Positions 1 to 8,671 of a DNA stretch of 22,500 nucleotides are shown piece by piece. The position numbers and the translations under genes were made by a program. Source of the DNA: Cryptomeria japonica (taxonomy: Eukaryota; Streptophyta; Pinopsida; Cupressales; Cupressaceae); NCBI RefSeq assembly GCF_030272615.1, contig NW_026729158.1:77501-100000 (forward strand), read 5' to 3'. The notes under the pieces were generated by a model, which was given only the letters and a program-made list of their open reading frames with translations, was not told the origin of the DNA and made no database searches. Position 1 is the first letter of the stretch, and the number at the start of each line of letters is the position of its first letter.

Positions 1-139
1 TTTGGTGGGGTTTCTCGCATTGGCTCTTCCGAGGCCCGGTTGCCACCCTGGCGCGCACGAAGTCGGAAGTAGGGTTAATTGCCCGGGTGCGCACCTTTGC
101 CAGGGTGGGCACCTTACCTGGGCTGCGCACCAGGGCGGG

Positions 140-251
140 CTCAAGATGGCACGCGCGTTCCGTTTTTTTCACTATCTTTCAAAACGGAAATTTTAAAATC
201 TCCTTTTTTTTTTGCCTTTTCTGGAAATTAGTGAAGGCAGCGCATCAAAGG
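140..251. repeat. AT-rich IGS module with hairpin (reference copy)
   Basis: This ~112-bp module sits abruptly inside GC-rich repeats. It runs from CTCAAGATGGCAC through a T run, ACGGAAATTTTAAAATCTC, a second T run and GCCTTTTCTGGAAATTAGTG to GCGCATCAAAGG. It contains an inverted repeat, TTCCGTTTT (158-166) and AAAACGGAA (181-189), with a 14-nt loop. I do not recognise a known plant Pol I terminator or origin in it. An AT-rich island with a hairpin could serve as a replication, fork-barrier or matrix-attachment element, but that is a guess. Confidence 0.8.
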
Positions 252-634
252 TGCGCACCTCGCTGCCCACCTTGGTGTGCTCTGAGGTGCGCACCCGGGA
301 GCGCTACGAAGTGTGCTCCAAGGTGCGGCGTGCACGTTGTCGGAGCCCGGTTTGCCCCGGGTGCGCACCTCGCCTGCACCTTGGCCGGGGTGGGCACCTT
401 GGCTGGGTTTGCCCAGGGTGCGCTCCGAAGCGGGGTTACTGGAGCGCCCCCTCTTTTTTTGTCAGAGCGTTTGGTGGGGTTTCTCGCATTGGCTCTTCCC
501 AGGCCCGGTTGTTGGGTGCGCTCCCACCCTGGCGCGCGCGAAGTTGGAAGTTGGGTTAATTGCCCGGGCGCGCACCTTCGCCAGGGTGGGCACCTTGGTG
601 CGCACACCTTGGCTGGGCTGCGCACCAGGGCGGG

Positions 635-746
635 CTCAAGATGGCACCAGCATTCCCTTTTTCTCACTATCTTTCAAAACGGAAATTTTAAAATCTCGTT
701 TTTTTTTTGCCTTTTATGGAAATTAGTGAAGGCATCGCATCAAAGG
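635..746. repeat. AT-rich IGS module, hairpin-degraded variant
   Basis: The left hairpin arm is changed to TTCCCTTTTTC, which weakens pairing with AAAACGGAA. The right part reads GCCTTTTATGGAAATTAGTG and ends in GGCATCGCATCAAAGG. The same variant recurs at 6208-6319 and 8560-8671, so the hairpin is not strictly maintained across modules. Confidence 0.8.
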
Positions 747-799
747 TGCGCACCTCGCTGCCCACCTTGGTGTGCTCCGAGGTGCCCACCACGGTGCGC

Positions 800-1735
800 A
801 ACGCCGGTGCGAACCCGGGAGCGCCCCGATGTGTGCTCCAAGGTGCGGCGTGCACGAAGTCGGACCCCGGTTTGCCCCGGGTGCGCACCTCGCGTGCACC
901 TTGGTGCGCACACCTTGGCTGGGTTGCGCGGCCTGGTGGGCACCATGGTGCGCACCAAGGAGCGCTCCGAAGTGTGCTCCAAGGTGCGGCGTGCACGAAG
1001 TCGGAGCCCGGTTTGCCCCGGGTACGCACCTCGCGTGCACCTTCGCCGGGGTGGGCACCTCGGCTGGGTTGCGCGCCCTGGTGCGCACCAAGGAGCGCTC
1101 CGAAGTGTGCTCCAAGGTGCGGCGTGCACGAAGTCGGAGCCCGGTTTGCCCCGGGTGCGCACCTTCGCCGCGGTGCGCACCATGGCGTGCACGAAGTCGG
1201 AGCCCGGTTTGCCCCGGGTGCGCACCTCGCGTGCACCTTCGGCGGGGTTGCGCGCCCTGGTGGGCACCATGGTGCGCACCAAGGAGCGCTCCGAAGTGTG
1301 CTCCAAGGTGCGGCGTGCACGAAGTCGGAGCCCGGTTTGCCCCGGGTGCGCACCTCGCGTGCACCTTCGGCGGGGTTGCGCGCCCTGGTGGGCACCATGG
1401 TGCGCACCAAGGAGCGCTCCGAAGTGTGCTCCAAGGTGCGGCGTGCACGAAGTCGGAGCCCGGTTTGCCCCGGGTGCGCACCTCGCGTGCACCTTCGCCG
1501 CGGTGGGCACCATGGCGTGCACGAAGTCGGAGCCCGGTTTGCCCCGGGTGCGCACCTCGCGTGCACCTTCGCCGGGGTGGGCACCTCGGCTGGGTTGCGC
1601 GCCCTGGTGCGCACCAAGGAGCGCTCCGAAGTGTGCTCCAAGGTGCGGCGTGCACGAAGTCGGAGCCCGGTTTGCCCCGGGTGCGCACCTCGCGTGCACC
1701 TTCGCCAGGGTGGGCACCTCGGTGCGCACACCTTC
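800..1735. repeat. Tandem ~130-bp GC-rich subrepeats
   Basis: The landmark AGCGCTCCGAAGTGTG starts at 961, 1094, 1285, 1413 and 1620. Spacings are 133, 191, 128 and 207 bp. The longer spacings carry an extra ~60-80-bp piece containing CACCATGGCGTGCACGAAGT (or CGCACCATGG variants) and another CCGGTTTGCCCCGGG box. The array is a mosaic of full and partial units, as expected from repeated unequal exchange. The same array recurs at about 8725-9660. Confidence 0.85.
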
Positions 1736-1786
1736 TCAATGTTTTCTTGCCTTTTCTGGAAATTGGTGAAGGCAGCGCATCAAAGG
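1731..1786. repeat. Truncated AT-rich IGS module
   Basis: Only the right half of the module remains, from TTTTCTTGCCTTTTCTGG through AAATTGGTGAAGGCAGCGC to ATCAAAGG. The hairpin half is missing and the segment joins GC-rich repeats directly on its left. The duplicate is at 9656-9711. Confidence 0.75.
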
Positions 1787-2412
1787 TGCGCACCTCGGTG
1801 TGCTCCGAGGTGCGAACCCGAGAGCGCTCCGAGGTGCCCACGAAGTCGAAAGTCGGGTTAATTGCATTGTTTTCCCCGGGTGCGCTCCGAGGTGCGCAAC
1901 ATCGGCGCGCACCAAGGAGGGCTCCGAAGTGTGCTCCAAGGTGCGCACGATGGCGTGCACCTCTGGTGCGCACGATTCGGAGCTCGGTTTGACCGGGGTG
2001 CGCACACCTTGGCTGGGTTGCGCACCTTTTGTGCGCTCCAAGGTGCGCACGAAGTCGGAGCTCGGTTTGCCCCGGGTGCGCACCTTCGCCAGGGTGCGCA
2101 CCTTGATGCGCACGCCTTGGCTGGGCTGCGCACCTTGGTGGGCGCCATGGTGCGCACCTTTCGTGCGCTCCAAGGTGCGCACGAAGTCGGAGCTCGGTTT
2201 GCCCCGGGTGCGCACCTTGGTGGGCGCCATGGTGCACTCCGAGGTGCCCAAGATTGGTGCGCACCAAGGAGCGCTCCGAAGTGCGCTCCAAGGTGCGCGC
2301 GAAGTCGAAAGTTGGGTTAATTGTCCGGTTTGCCTCGGGTGCGCACCTTGCGTGCACCTTCGCCAGGGTGGGCGCCTTGGTGCGCACACCTTGGCTGGGC
2401 TGCGCACTACCT

Positions 2413-2532
2413 TGGCACCCGCGTTTCCTTCATTTTAAATTTTTTTTTTTTACAATCTCTCAAGTGGGAAATTCTATAATCTCAACTTTTTTTGCCTTTT
2501 CAGGAAACTTTTGAATGGAGCGCATCATTGGT
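2413..2532. repeat. Diverged AT-rich module at the edge of the 5S flank
   Basis: This is a relative of the AT-rich module with long T runs, TTCATTTTAAA, GGGAAATTCTATAATCTC and GCCTTTTCAGGAAACTTTTG, ending in GCGCATCATTGG. It marks the border between the higher-order repeats and the GC-rich 3' flank of the 5S gene. Confidence 0.7.
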
Positions 2533-2947
2533 GCGCTCCGAAGTGTGCTCCAAAGCTCTCTCCAGCTGCGTGCACCTGCCCCGGCCGCGCACCCGGCCCC
2601 GCCCAGCTTCGCTCACCTGTCCCGGGCGTCTGGTGCGGAACCTTAGAGTAAGAAACATCACCGTGCACCTTGGCCAACGTGCGCGACTCGACCGAGCGCG
2701 CACTGGCCGAGGTGCACACCGATTTCACCTGGGTGCGCGCGCAGCACCTCGGGCGCACCGGGGTGCGCGCACAACGCCCGGGTTGCACCGTGGCCTGTGT
2801 GCTCGGGGCGCCTCGGGTGCGCGCTCGGTGTCGCCCCCCGCGCGCGCGGTAGTGCGGGCAGCGCACCCCGGCCCGGCCCGGCCCCGACGAGAACGCAAAC
2901 GGGCAAAAGGTTTATTCAAATAGCATTGCGACGCCCGGCGAAAAACT
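2533..2947. other. GC-rich 3' flank of 5S gene copy 1
   Basis: This ~415-bp stretch is GC-rich and contains many GTGCGCGC, GGTGCACC and CCGGCCCCGCC words. It has no RNA gene, no additional 5S fragment and no convincing coding frame that I can see. It lies downstream of the 5S gene on the minus strand and would be entered only by Pol III read-through past the T6 and T5 runs. Confidence 0.6.
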
Positions 2948-2953
2948 AAAAAA
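2948..2953 (-). terminator. Pol III terminator T6, 5S copy 1
   Basis: A run of six T on the minus strand directly follows the mature 5S end. A second run of five T at 2941-2945 could act as a backup. Confidence 0.9.
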
Positions 2954-2974
2954 GGGTGCAACACCGGGACTTCC

Positions 2975-2992
2975 CGGGAGGTCACCCATCCC
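2975..2992 (-). promoter_or_regulatory. 5S C box (internal control region), copy 1
   Basis: The minus strand reads GGGATGGGTGACCTCCCG at transcript positions 80-97, the C box contacted by TFIIIA. It matches the plant form without a visible change. Confidence 0.85.
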
Positions 2993-3007
2993 AGTACTAC
3001 TCCGGCC

Positions 3008-3022
3008 CAAGCGCGCTTAACT
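3008..3022 (-). promoter_or_regulatory. 5S A box (internal control region), copy 1
   Basis: The minus strand reads AGTTAAGCGCGCTTG at transcript positions 50-64, the A box bound through TFIIIA/TFIIIC in plant 5S genes. Confidence 0.85.
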
Positions 3023-3071
3023 GCGGAGTTCTGATGGGATCCGGTGCACTAACGCTGGTATGATCGCACCC

Positions 3072-3470
3072 GTTATGAGCTTGTCGCAGTGTGTACTTAG
3101 CAAACCGCGACCCACGTGCGAATCCACCCCGGCCACCCACCCCCGTCGAGGTGCACACCCTCCCTCGCGAAGTGCGCCCCGTTCGCCAAGTGTGAGCCCT
3201 GCCCGGGTGCGCGCACCTTGCTAGGGCGTCGGGTGTGCACCCGGCCCGGCCTACGTGCGTGCACCTGGAGGGGGCGTCGTGTGCGTGCAGTGTCCCGTCT
3301 GCAACGCGGTGCCCACACACCACCTCGGGCGCAACGACCTGCGCTCACATGTGGGCCGAGTGCACCTTGGTGCATGTTCGGGGCGCCTCGGGTGCACGCT
3401 CGATCTTGCCCCGGTGCACCAAGGCGCTCGGTTTGCCCCGGGTGCGCACTTGGTGCAAGGTGGGCACCCA
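3072..3470. other. GC-rich 5' flank of 5S copy 1
   Basis: This stretch lies upstream of the 5S gene on the minus strand. The first ~40 bp are less GC-rich and hold the TATA-like box. The rest is GTGCGCACC-type sequence like the spacer repeats. On the plus strand, 3291-3365 can be read as a C2H2-finger-like string (see findings). I see no gene here. Confidence 0.6.
3094..3099 (-). promoter_or_regulatory. TATA-like upstream element of 5S copy 1
   Basis: The minus strand has TAAGTA at -28 to -23 relative to the 5S start, with C at -1. Plant 5S genes usually carry an AT-rich box near -28 and a C at -1. The usual GC at about -12 is not clear here (CA at -12/-11). Confidence 0.55.
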
Positions 3471-3800
3471 AAATAGGGATCAAGCACCAAAACACAAGTT
3501 TCGGGATGCAAAATGGGACCCAAGGACCACAAATGCGTTCCAAGACCCATGATGGGTCCACGAGAACAAAAATGTGTTCCGAGACTTAATAAACAAATAT
3601 TGGGTTTTAGGAGAAGAAACATGCTCTGATGCCCAAAACGAGAATCGACCCCGAAAAGGCCACAGGCCAAAAGTGGGATGCGAGACAAAAAAAAATGGGA
3701 CCCGAGGACCAAAATTGGGTTCCCAGGTCGAAGACAGGGCAACCGGACAAGAAACGACCTCTAAGGCTCGAAATGAGTCCCGACGACTAAAACTTGACAA
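3471..3800. repeat. A-rich degenerate short repeats (copy 1)
   Basis: This purine-rich stretch has imperfect ~25-35-bp repeats of the type AAATGGGACCCAAGGACC, for example near 3510, 3697 and 3711. Its composition is clearly different from the GC-rich and CACCC neighbours. It contains no gene or known RNA motif that I can see. Confidence 0.6.
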
Positions 3801-4328
3801 GAAGCACCCATCAGGCACCCAACTCGACACCCATGGGATGCCGACCCACCCGGGCTTCCACCTAGCACACCTTGGCACCCACCCACCCTCGCACCCAACC
3901 TCGCACCCAACTTAGCACCTTTGAACCCACATTGGCACTCACCCTGACCCTGGCACCTTGGAACCCACATTGGCACTCACCTTGACCCTGGCACCCACCT
4001 TTGCACTCACCTTGGGACCCACCCTGGCTCCCACCTCGGCACCCACCCAGACACCCACCTTGGTTCCTTGGCACCCACCTTGGATCCTTGGCACCCACCC
4101 CGACACCCACCTTGGCACGCAACTTGGCTACTTGCCACCCACCTTGGCTCCTTGACGCCCACCCCGACAACCACCCCGTGACCTACCCTGGCTAGGGTTG
4201 GTGCACACCCACCCTGGTGCCCACCTTGGCACCCACCCTATGACCCACCTTGGCACGCACCTTAGTACCCACCCCGTTACCCACCCTAGGACCCACCCCG
4301 TGACCCACCTTGGCCAGGGTGGGTGCCT
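3801..4328. repeat. C-rich CACCC block (copy 1)
   Basis: Short degenerate repeats of CACCCACCTTGGCAC type occupy this block, with C-rich plus and G-rich minus strands. Units are roughly 10-22 bp and variable. The block ends at the duplication junction, in GCCAGGGTGGGTGCCTTGGT. Confidence 0.85.
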
Positions 4329-4367
4329 TGGTGCGCACAACTTGCCTGGGCTGCACACCAGGGCGGG

Positions 4368-4485
4368 CTCAAGATGGCACCCGCGTTCCGTTTTTTTCAC
4401 TATCTTTCAAAACGGAAATTTTAAAATCTCATTTTTTTCTTTTTTTTGCCTTTTCTGGAAATTAGTGAAGGCAGCGCATCAAAGG
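4368..4485. repeat. AT-rich IGS module, long T-tract variant
   Basis: This is the first module after the duplication junction. The hairpin arms TTCCGTTTT and AAAACGGAA are intact. The second T tract is interrupted (ATTTTTTCTTTTTTTTGCC), making this the longest full module. Confidence 0.78.
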
Positions 4486-4888
4486 TGCGCAATGCTGGTG
4501 CGAACCCGGGAGCGCTCCGATGTGTGCTCCAAGGTGCGGCGTGCACGAAGTCCGAGCCCGGTTTGCCCCGGGTGCGCACCTCGCGTGCACCTTCGCCGGG
4601 GTGAGCACCTTGGCTGGGTTGCGCGCCCTGGTGCGTACCAAGGAGCGCTCTGAAGTGTGCTCCAAGGTGCGGCGTGCACGAAGTCGGAGCCCGGTTTGCC
4701 CCGGGTGTGCACCTCGGGTGCGCACCTCGCGTGCACCTTCGCTGCGGTGGGCACCTTGGCTGGGTTGCGCGCCTTGGTGGGCACCATGCAGTGCACGAAG
4801 TCGGAGCCCGGTTTGCCCCGGGCGCGCACCTCCGCCAGGGTGGGCACCTTGGTGCGCACAACTTGCCTGGGCTGCGCATCAGGAAGGG

Positions 4889-4999
4889 CTCAAGATGGCA
4901 CCCGCGTTCCGTTTTTTTCACTATCTTTCAGAACGGAAATTTTAAAATATCGTTTTTTTTTGCCTTTTCTGGAAATTAGTGAAGGCAGCGCATCAAAGG
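4889..4999. repeat. AT-rich IGS module, TCAGAACGG variant
   Basis: The right hairpin arm is CAGAACGGAA and the following text is AAATTTTAAAATATCG. The preceding boundary reads AGGAAGGGCTCAAGATGG. This variant is shared only with 6962-7072, which ties these two stretches together as copies. Confidence 0.78.
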
Positions 5000-5243
5000 T
5001 GCGCAACGCTGGTGCGAACCTGGGAGCGCTCCGATGTGTGCTCCAAGGTGCGGCGTGCACGAAGTCGGAGCCCGGTTTGCCTCGGGTGCGCCCTGGTGGG
5101 CACCATGGTGCGCACCAAGGAGCGCTCCGAAGTGTGCTCCAAGGTGCGGCCTGCACGAAGTCGGAGCCCGGTTTGCCCCGGGTGTGCACCTCGGGTGGGC
5201 ACCTTGGTGCGCATGCCTTGCCTGGGCTGCGCACCAGGGCGGG

Positions 5244-5355
5244 CTCAAGATGGCACCCGCGTTCCTTTTTTTTCACTATCTTTCAAAACGGAAATTTTAA
5301 AATCTCATTTTTTTTTGCCTTTTTCTGGAAATTAGTGAAGGCAGCGCATCAAAGG
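5244..5355. repeat. AT-rich IGS module, intact right arm with TTCCTTTT left arm
   Basis: The left arm has lost its G (GTTCCTTTTTTTTCAC), so the stem with AAAACGGAA is weakened. The variant is shared with 7595-7706. Both are followed by the CTGCCCACCACGGTGCGC junction. Confidence 0.78.
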
Positions 5356-5712
5356 TGCGCACCTCGCTGCCCACCACGGTGCGCAACGCCGGTGGGCACC
5401 CGGGAGTGCTTCGAAGTGTGCTCCAAGGTGCTGCGTGCACGTTGTCGGAGCCCGGTTTGCCCCGGGTGCGCACCTCGCGTGCACCTTCGTCGGGGTGGGC
5501 ACCTTGGCTTGGTTTGCCCCGGCTGCGCTCCGAAGCGGGGTTATTGGAGCGCCGCCTCTTTTTTTGTCGGAGCGTTTGGTGGGGTTTCTCGCATTGGCTC
5601 TTCCGAGGCCCGGTTGCCACCCTGGCGCGCACGAAGTCGGAAGTAGGGTTAATTGCCCGGGTGCGCACCTTTGCCAGGGTGGCACCTTACCTGGGCTGCG
5701 CACCAGGGCGGG

Positions 5713-5824
5713 CTCAAGATGGCACGCGCGTTCCGTTTTTTTCACTATCTTTCAAAACGGAAATTTTAAAATCTCCTTTTTTTTTTGCCTTTTCTGGAAA
5801 TTAGTGAAGGCAGCGCATCAAAGG
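5713..5824. repeat. AT-rich IGS module, GCACGCGCGTTCCG variant
   Basis: This is the same variant as 140-251 and 8065-8176, with an intact hairpin. Upstream, a 1-nt deletion (CAGGGTGGCACC at about 5686) separates it from the other two copies. Confidence 0.78.
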
Positions 5825-6207
5825 TGCGCACCTCGCTGCCCACCTTGGTGTGCTCTGAGGTGCGCACCCGGGAGCGCTACGAAGTGTGCTCCAAGGTGCG
5901 GCGTGCACGTTGTCGGAGCCCGGTTTGCCCCGGGTGCGCACCTCGCCTGCACCTTGGCCGGGGTGGGCACCTTGGCTGGGTTTGCCCAGGGTGCGCTCCG
6001 AAGCGGGGTTACTGGAGCGCCCCCTCTTTTTTTGTCAGAGAGTTTGGTGGGGTTTCTCGCATTGGCTCTTCCCAGGCCCGGTTGTTGGGTGCGCTCCCAC
6101 CCTGGCGCGCGCGAAGTTGGAAGTTGGGTTAATTGCCCGGGCGCGCACCTTCGCCAGGGTGGGCACCTTGGTGCGCAAACCTTGGCTGGGCTGCGCACCA
6201 GGGCGGG

Positions 6208-6319
6208 CTCAAGATGGCACCAGCATTCCCTTTTTCTCACTATCTTTCAAAACGGAAATTTTAAAATCTCGTTTTTTTTTTGCCTTTTATGGAAATTAGT
6301 GAAGGCATCGCATCAAAGG
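6208..6319. repeat. AT-rich IGS module, hairpin-degraded variant (third locus)
   Basis: It carries the TTCCCTTTTTCTCAC left arm and the GCCTTTTATGG text, as at 635-746. Confidence 0.78.
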
Positions 6320-6961
6320 TGCGCACCTCGCTGCCCACCTTGGTGTGCTCCGAGGTGCCCACCACGGTGCGCAACGCCGGTGCGAACCCGGGAGCGCCCC
6401 GATGTGTGCTCCAAGGTGCGGCGTGCACGAAGTCGGACCCCGGTTTGCCCCGGGTGCGCACCTCGCGTGCACCTTGGTGCGCACACCTTGGCTGGGTTGC
6501 GCGGCCTGGTGGGCACCATGGTGCGCACCAAGGAGCGCTCCGAAGTGTGCTCCAAGGTGCGGCGTGCACGAAGTCGGAGCCCGGTTTGCCCCGGGTGCGC
6601 ACCTTCGCCGCGGTGGGCACCATGGCGTGCACGAAGTCGGAGCCCGGTTTGCCCCGGGTGCGCACCTCGCGTGCACCTTCGCCGGGGTGGGCACCTCGGC
6701 TGGGTTGCGCGCCCTGGTGCGCACCAAGGAGCGCTCTGAAGTGTGCTCCAAGGTGCGGCGTGCACGAAGTCGGAGCCCGGTTTGCCCCGGGTGTGCACCT
6801 CGCGTGCACCTTCGCTGCGGTGGGCACCTTGGCTGGGTTGCGCGCCTTGGTGGGCACCATGCAGTGCACGAAGTCGGAGCCCGGTTTGCCCCGGGCGCGC
6901 ACCTCCGCCAGGGTGGGCACCTTGGTGCGCACAACTTGCCTGGGCTGCGCACCAGGAAGGG

Positions 6962-7072
6962 CTCAAGATGGCACCCGCGTTCCGTTTTTTTCACTATCTT
7001 TCAGAACGGAAATTTTAAAATATCGTTTTTTTTTGCCTTTTCTGGAAATTAGTGAAGGCAGCGCATCAAAGG
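6962..7072. repeat. AT-rich IGS module, TCAGAACGG variant (second locus)
   Basis: It matches 4889-4999, including AAAATATCG. The sequence to its right then follows the ~130-bp subrepeat in a different order from 5000 onward. Confidence 0.78.
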
Positions 7073-7594
7073 TGCGCAACGCTGGTGCGAACCTGGGAGC
7101 GCTCCGATGTGTGCTCCAAGGTGCGGCGTGCACGAAGTCGGACCCCGGTTTGCCCCGGGTGCGCACCTCGCGTGCACCTTGGTGCGCACACCTTGGCTGG
7201 GTTGCGCGCCCTGGTGGGCACCATGGTGCGCACCAAGGAGCGCTCCGAAGTGTGCTCCAAGGTGCGGCGTGCACGAAGTCGGAGCCCGGTTTGCCCCGGG
7301 TGCGCACCTCGCGTGCACCTTCGCCGCGGTGGGCACCATGGCGTGCACGAAGTCGGAGCCCGGTTTGCCCCGGGTGCGCACCTCGCGTGCACCTTCGCCG
7401 GGGTGGGCACCTTGGTGTGCAGACCTTGGCTGGGTTGCGCGCCCTGGTGGGCACCATGGTGCGCACCAAGGAGCGCTCCGAAGTGTGCTCCAAGGTGCGG
7501 CCTGCACGAAGTCGGAGCCCGGTTTGCCCCGGGTGTGCACCTCGGGTGGGCACCTTGGTGCGCATGCCTTGCCTGGGCTGCGCACCAGGGCGGG

Positions 7595-7706
7595 CTCAAG
7601 ATGGCACCCGCGTTCCTTTTTTTTCACTATCTTTCAAAACGGAAATTTTAAAATCTCATTTTTTTTTGCCTTTTTCTGGAAATTAGTGAAGGCAGCGCAT
7701 CAAAGG
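7595..7706. repeat. AT-rich IGS module, TTCCTTTT variant (second locus)
   Basis: It matches 5244-5355. It ends the 2352-bp higher-order unit that precedes the second duplication copy. Confidence 0.78.
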
Positions 7707-8064
7707 TGCGCACCTCGCTGCCCACCACGGTGCGCAACGCCGGTGGGCACCCGGGAGTGCTTCGAAGTGTGCTCCAAGGTGCTGCGTGCACGTTGTCGGA
7801 GCCCGGTTTGCCCCGGGTGCGCACCTCGCGTGCACCTTCGTCGGGGTGGGCACCTTGGCTGGGTTTGCCCCGGCTGCGCTCCGAAGCGGGGTTATTGGAG
7901 CGCCGCCTCTTTTTTTGTCGGAGCGTTTGGTGGGGTTTCTCGCATTGGCTCTTCCGAGGCCCGGTTGCCACCCTGGCGCGCACGAAGTCGGAAGTAGGGT
8001 TAATTGCCCGGGTGCGCACCTTTGCCAGGGTGGGCACCTTACCTGGGCTGCGCACCAGGGCGGG

Positions 8065-8176
8065 CTCAAGATGGCACGCGCGTTCCGTTTTTTTCACTAT
8101 CTTTCAAAACGGAAATTTTAAAATCTCCTTTTTTTTTTGCCTTTTCTGGAAATTAGTGAAGGCAGCGCATCAAAGG
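8065..8176. repeat. AT-rich IGS module, duplicate of 140-251
   Basis: It is offset by 7925 from the reference copy and reads the same, hairpin included. Confidence 0.8.
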
Positions 8177-8559
8177 TGCGCACCTCGCTGCCCACCTTGG
8201 TGTGCTCTGAGGTGCGCACCCGGGAGCGCTACGAAGTGTGCTCCAAGGTGCGGCGTGCACGTTGTCGGAGCCCGGTTTGCCCCGGGTGCGCACCTCGCCT
8301 GCACCTTGGCCGGGGTGGGCACCTTGGCTGGGTTTGCCCAGGGTGCGCTCCGAAGCGGGGTTACTGGAGCGCCCCCTCTTTTTTTGTCAGAGCGTTTGGT
8401 GGGGTTTCTCGCATTGGCTCTTCCCAGGCCCGGTTGTTGGGTGCGCTCCCACCCTGGCGCGCGCGAAGTTGGAAGTTGGGTTAATTGCCCGGGCGCGCAC
8501 CTTCGCCAGGGTGGGCACCTTGGTGCGCACACCTTGGCTGGGCTGCGCACCAGGGCGGG

Positions 8560-8671
8560 CTCAAGATGGCACCAGCATTCCCTTTTTCTCACTATCTTTC
8601 AAAACGGAAATTTTAAAATCTCGTTTTTTTTTTGCCTTTTATGGAAATTAGTGAAGGCATCGCATCAAAGG
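8560..8671. repeat. AT-rich IGS module, duplicate of 635-746
   Basis: It is offset by 7925 and carries the same degraded left hairpin arm. Confidence 0.8.

Larger units (their letters stand above)
1..2412. repeat. GC-rich higher-order repeat block of the IGS (copy 1)
   Basis: This block consists of nested GC-rich subrepeats. Recurrent words are the palindrome GGTGCGCACC, CCGGTTTGCCCCGGGTGCGC, AGCGCTCCGAAGTGTGCTCC and GGTTAATTGCCCGGG. Two full AT-rich modules and one truncated module interrupt it. It has few stop codons in several frames, which produces long open frames of low-complexity Arg/Cys/Pro/Ala/Gly text. These have no start context, domains or codon structure. I read the block as non-coding spacer upstream of the promoters. 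Confidence 0.85.
2954..3071 (-). rRNA. 5S rRNA: 5S ribosomal RNA gene, copy 1
   Basis: This gene encodes 5S rRNA of the large ribosomal subunit and is transcribed by RNA polymerase III. On the minus strand it begins GGGTGCGATCATACCAGC and ends CGGTGTTGCACCC, 118 nt without the trailing pyrimidines (normal is about 120). The ends pair (GGGTGC with GCACCC). The internal control region is intact: A box AGTTAAGCGCGCTTG at transcript nt 50-64 and C box GGGATGGGTGACC near nt 80-92. The gene looks functional, not pseudogenised. It is antisense to the Pol I promoters at 13705-17840, so the 5S gene is linked to the large rDNA unit in opposite orientation. It is identical to copy 2. Confidence 0.98.
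1..4328. repeat. Upstream copy (3' part) of a ~7.92-kb segmental tandem duplication carrying a 5S gene
   Basis: This segment matches 7926 to about 12250 almost base for base. The offset is 7925 at the left end, 7924 near 2414 and 7923 from the 5S gene onward, so I see only two net 1-nt length differences (near 2407 and near 2831). The match starts at the window edge, so the 5' end of this copy is outside. It stops at about 4328/12250, inside a shared CCAGGGTGGGTG string. Near-identity over 4.3 kb points to a recent unequal exchange or to concerted evolution. An assembly duplication cannot be excluded from sequence alone. Confidence 0.93.
4329..7925. repeat. GC-rich higher-order repeats between the two 5S segments
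   Basis: This stretch has the same subrepeats as 1-2412 in a different arrangement, punctuated by seven AT-rich modules. Positions 5574 to about 6590 match 1 to about 1020 and 7926 to about 8945. Positions 5244-5790 match 7595-8142 (offset 2351-2352). So 5574-7925 behaves as one ~2352-bp higher-order unit and 4329-5573 as a shorter relative. The TTTGGTGGGGTTTCTCGCAT element recurs at 1, 5574 and 7926, and in variant form near 472, 6047 and 8397. Confidence 0.85.

Noticed and set aside
140-251. AT-rich module as a SINE or a Pol III gene
   Set aside because: I see no A and B boxes, no poly-A or T-tail with target duplication, and the module is embedded in a larger repeated unit, so it did not move alone.
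87-1769. Long plus-strand open frame of 560 codons, and similar ones on both strands up to 9694 (one of 662 codons)
   Set aside because: They are open in several frames on both strands at once. They are made of repeated Arg/Cys/Pro/Gly/His strings that follow the nucleotide repeats, and they shift frame with repeat length. There is no domain or codon-level conservation. The GC-rich repeat simply lacks stop codons.
1-2412. 3' end of the 25/26S rRNA gene at the left edge
   Set aside because: No conserved 25S end sequence is present. The window starts inside spacer repeats, so 25S must lie further left.
2954-3071. 5S sequence as part of a Cassandra-type TRIM retroelement
   Set aside because: Cassandra LTRs carry a partial 5S-like stretch. 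Here the gene is full length with a normal T6 terminator, and I see no LTR ends, primer-binding site or target duplication around it.
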